Positions 14,292 through 14,896 of a stretch of 14,896 nucleotides of DNA are shown piece by piece. The stretch is from contig JAKJFV010000012.1 of assembly GCA_022704725.1 (NCBI GenBank), positions 1-14,896 of the forward strand. Direction: 5' to 3'. The notes under the pieces are model-generated. The model was not told the origin of the DNA. It worked only from the letters and a program-made list of their open reading frames with translations, and did not search any database. Origin of the DNA: Spirochaetota bacterium. Lineage in GTDB: Bacteria; Spirochaetota; Spirochaetia; Treponematales; Treponemataceae. How positions within the stretch are numbered: position 1 is the stretch's first letter; each line of letters begins with the position of its first letter. The position numbers and the translations under genes are program-made.

Positions 14292-14896
14292 TCAGTTCCG
14301 GACTATTTTTTTTTGTAAAGCCTTTTTTAGTTCTTCAAGGTTAACATCGCCCGATGGTAAAATAATGTTTTTCTCATTTACCTCGAGTTCCGTCCACCTT
14401 CTTCCTATGTGCTCGCTGTAGTGTGCATCGGAAGAAAAAATGACCGGATAATTGAGTGTATCCAATGGCGGGTCCCGGTCAAGCCTCACTACCTCAATTG
14501 CATCCCATCCGCCTGGAGTTATACAGCCGAACTGGCTTGAGAGTGAAAAAGATGGTCTGTCTACATGGGCCGGTATACATAAGCCTTTCCTGTTGTGAAC
14601 TTCTTTAACAAGCTCTTCAATGGTAATGCCGGCGGAATTAATTAAATACTTTTCGACCTCTCCAAGAATGTTTTCTTCTTCATCAACATATACCTGATCG
14701 CCTGTTTTCTCCGGAACATTCATGAAGGGCGGTAAAAGAGTATATATAAAATCGCCGAAATTCAGAGCCTCATTGAGGGAGGAAAAGAGGCAGAGTACAT
14801 GGATTTCTTCTGCAGTTTGGGCTTCCATACCATAGAGGCACATGATGTTTTCTTTTTTACATAACGAGGCAAAGGCCGGATTGTTTAGGCAGCTGT
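14292..14896 (-). CDS. PHP-domain metal-dependent phosphoesterase family protein, partial
   Basis: This is the C-terminal 201 residues of a protein whose start lies beyond the right edge; the frame is open to the edge, and the ATG at 14843 is internal. PHP-family signatures are visible: GMEAQTAEEIHVLCLF (conserved E and H metal ligands), GLCIPAHVDRPSFS (AHVDRP) and FSSDAHYSEHIGRR (SDAH ligands). PHP proteins bind two or three metal ions and hydrolyse phosphoesters; the substrate here is unknown. From memory, PHP-domain genes recur near [FeFe] hydrogenase and GHKL ATPase genes in clostridia and thermotogae, so a link to hydrogen metabolism or sensing is possible; upstream genes outside the window would decide. 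The last residues after LPSGDVNLEELKKAL form a short helix. It is convergent with the transglycosylase gene, with no terminator between them. Confidence 0.88.
   Translation of the reverse strand, partial: SCLNNPAFASLCKKENIMCLYGMEAQTAEEIHVLCLFSSLNEALNFGDFIYTLLPPFMNVPEKTGDQVYVDEEENILGEVEKYLINSAGITIEELVKEVHNRKGLCIPAHVDRPSFSLSSQFGCITPGGWDAIEVVRLDRDPPLDTLNYPVIFSSDAHYSEHIGRRWTELEVNEKNIILPSGDVNLEELKKALQKKIVRN

Noticed and set aside
1..14896. CRISPR array, tRNA, rRNA, insertion sequence or phage attachment site
   Set aside because: No regularly spaced repeats, no cloverleaf-like segments, no transposase or integrase motifs and no terminal inverted repeats were seen on either strand.

Overview
The window looks like a chromosomal segment of an anaerobic, fermentative spirochaete, most likely Treponema or a close relative. 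The evidence is moderate to low GC, the gene order of a HydABC-type [FeFe] hydrogenase operon, a spirochaetal-looking lipoprotein signal (LVS-C), and several envelope proteins with long lineage-specific parts. The species call is an inference from style and content, not from a marker gene. I see no tRNA, rRNA, insertion sequence, phage gene or CRISPR array. Coding density is very high.

Left part (1-2400, minus strand): an operon reading leftwards of a NuoE-like subunit, a stand-alone GHKL ATPase, a small [2Fe-2S] protein and a NuoF-like subunit that runs off the left edge. This is the accessory-subunit order of NADH-linked, electron-bifurcating hydrogenases; the catalytic hydA would be expected just outside the window. 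A good sigma-70 promoter (TTGAAT-17-TATACT) precedes it. The NuoF-like subunit lacks about 31 residues, in frame, exactly where the FMN/NADH-binding loop should be. Next comes a two-gene minus-strand unit: a secreted NlpC/P60 hydrolase with a long beta-rich C-terminus, then a lipoprotein of unknown function.

Middle (4389-9093, plus strand): a long-chain acyl-CoA synthetase closed by a strong terminator, then a soluble sensory-type [FeFe] hydrogenase fused to a chemotaxis signalling domain, with rsmG one base behind it. A membrane-anchored TPR protein with a degenerate Mrr-like nuclease domain lies tail to tail with rsmG, with no gap between the two stop codons.

Right part (10459-14896): from a divergent promoter region, a plus-strand pair encodes (1) a bitopic protein with an N-terminal domain resembling the Hsp70/DnaK substrate-binding beta domain, an acidic linker, one membrane segment and a C-terminal LysM domain, and (2) a Slt70-like lytic transglycosylase that is probably a lipoprotein. 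A PHP-domain protein enters from the right edge on the minus strand.

Two themes run through the window: hydrogen metabolism with hydrogen/redox sensing (HydB/C accessory subunits, GHKL ATPase, hydrogenase-MCP sensor, possibly the PHP protein), and peptidoglycan remodelling (NlpC/P60, LysM, lytic transglycosylase). The observations most worth follow-up are the HydB deletion, the Hsp70-SBD-like/LysM fusion, the TPR/dead-nuclease fusion and the hydrogenase-chemoreceptor fusion. All family assignments were made by eye from motifs; no database search was run.
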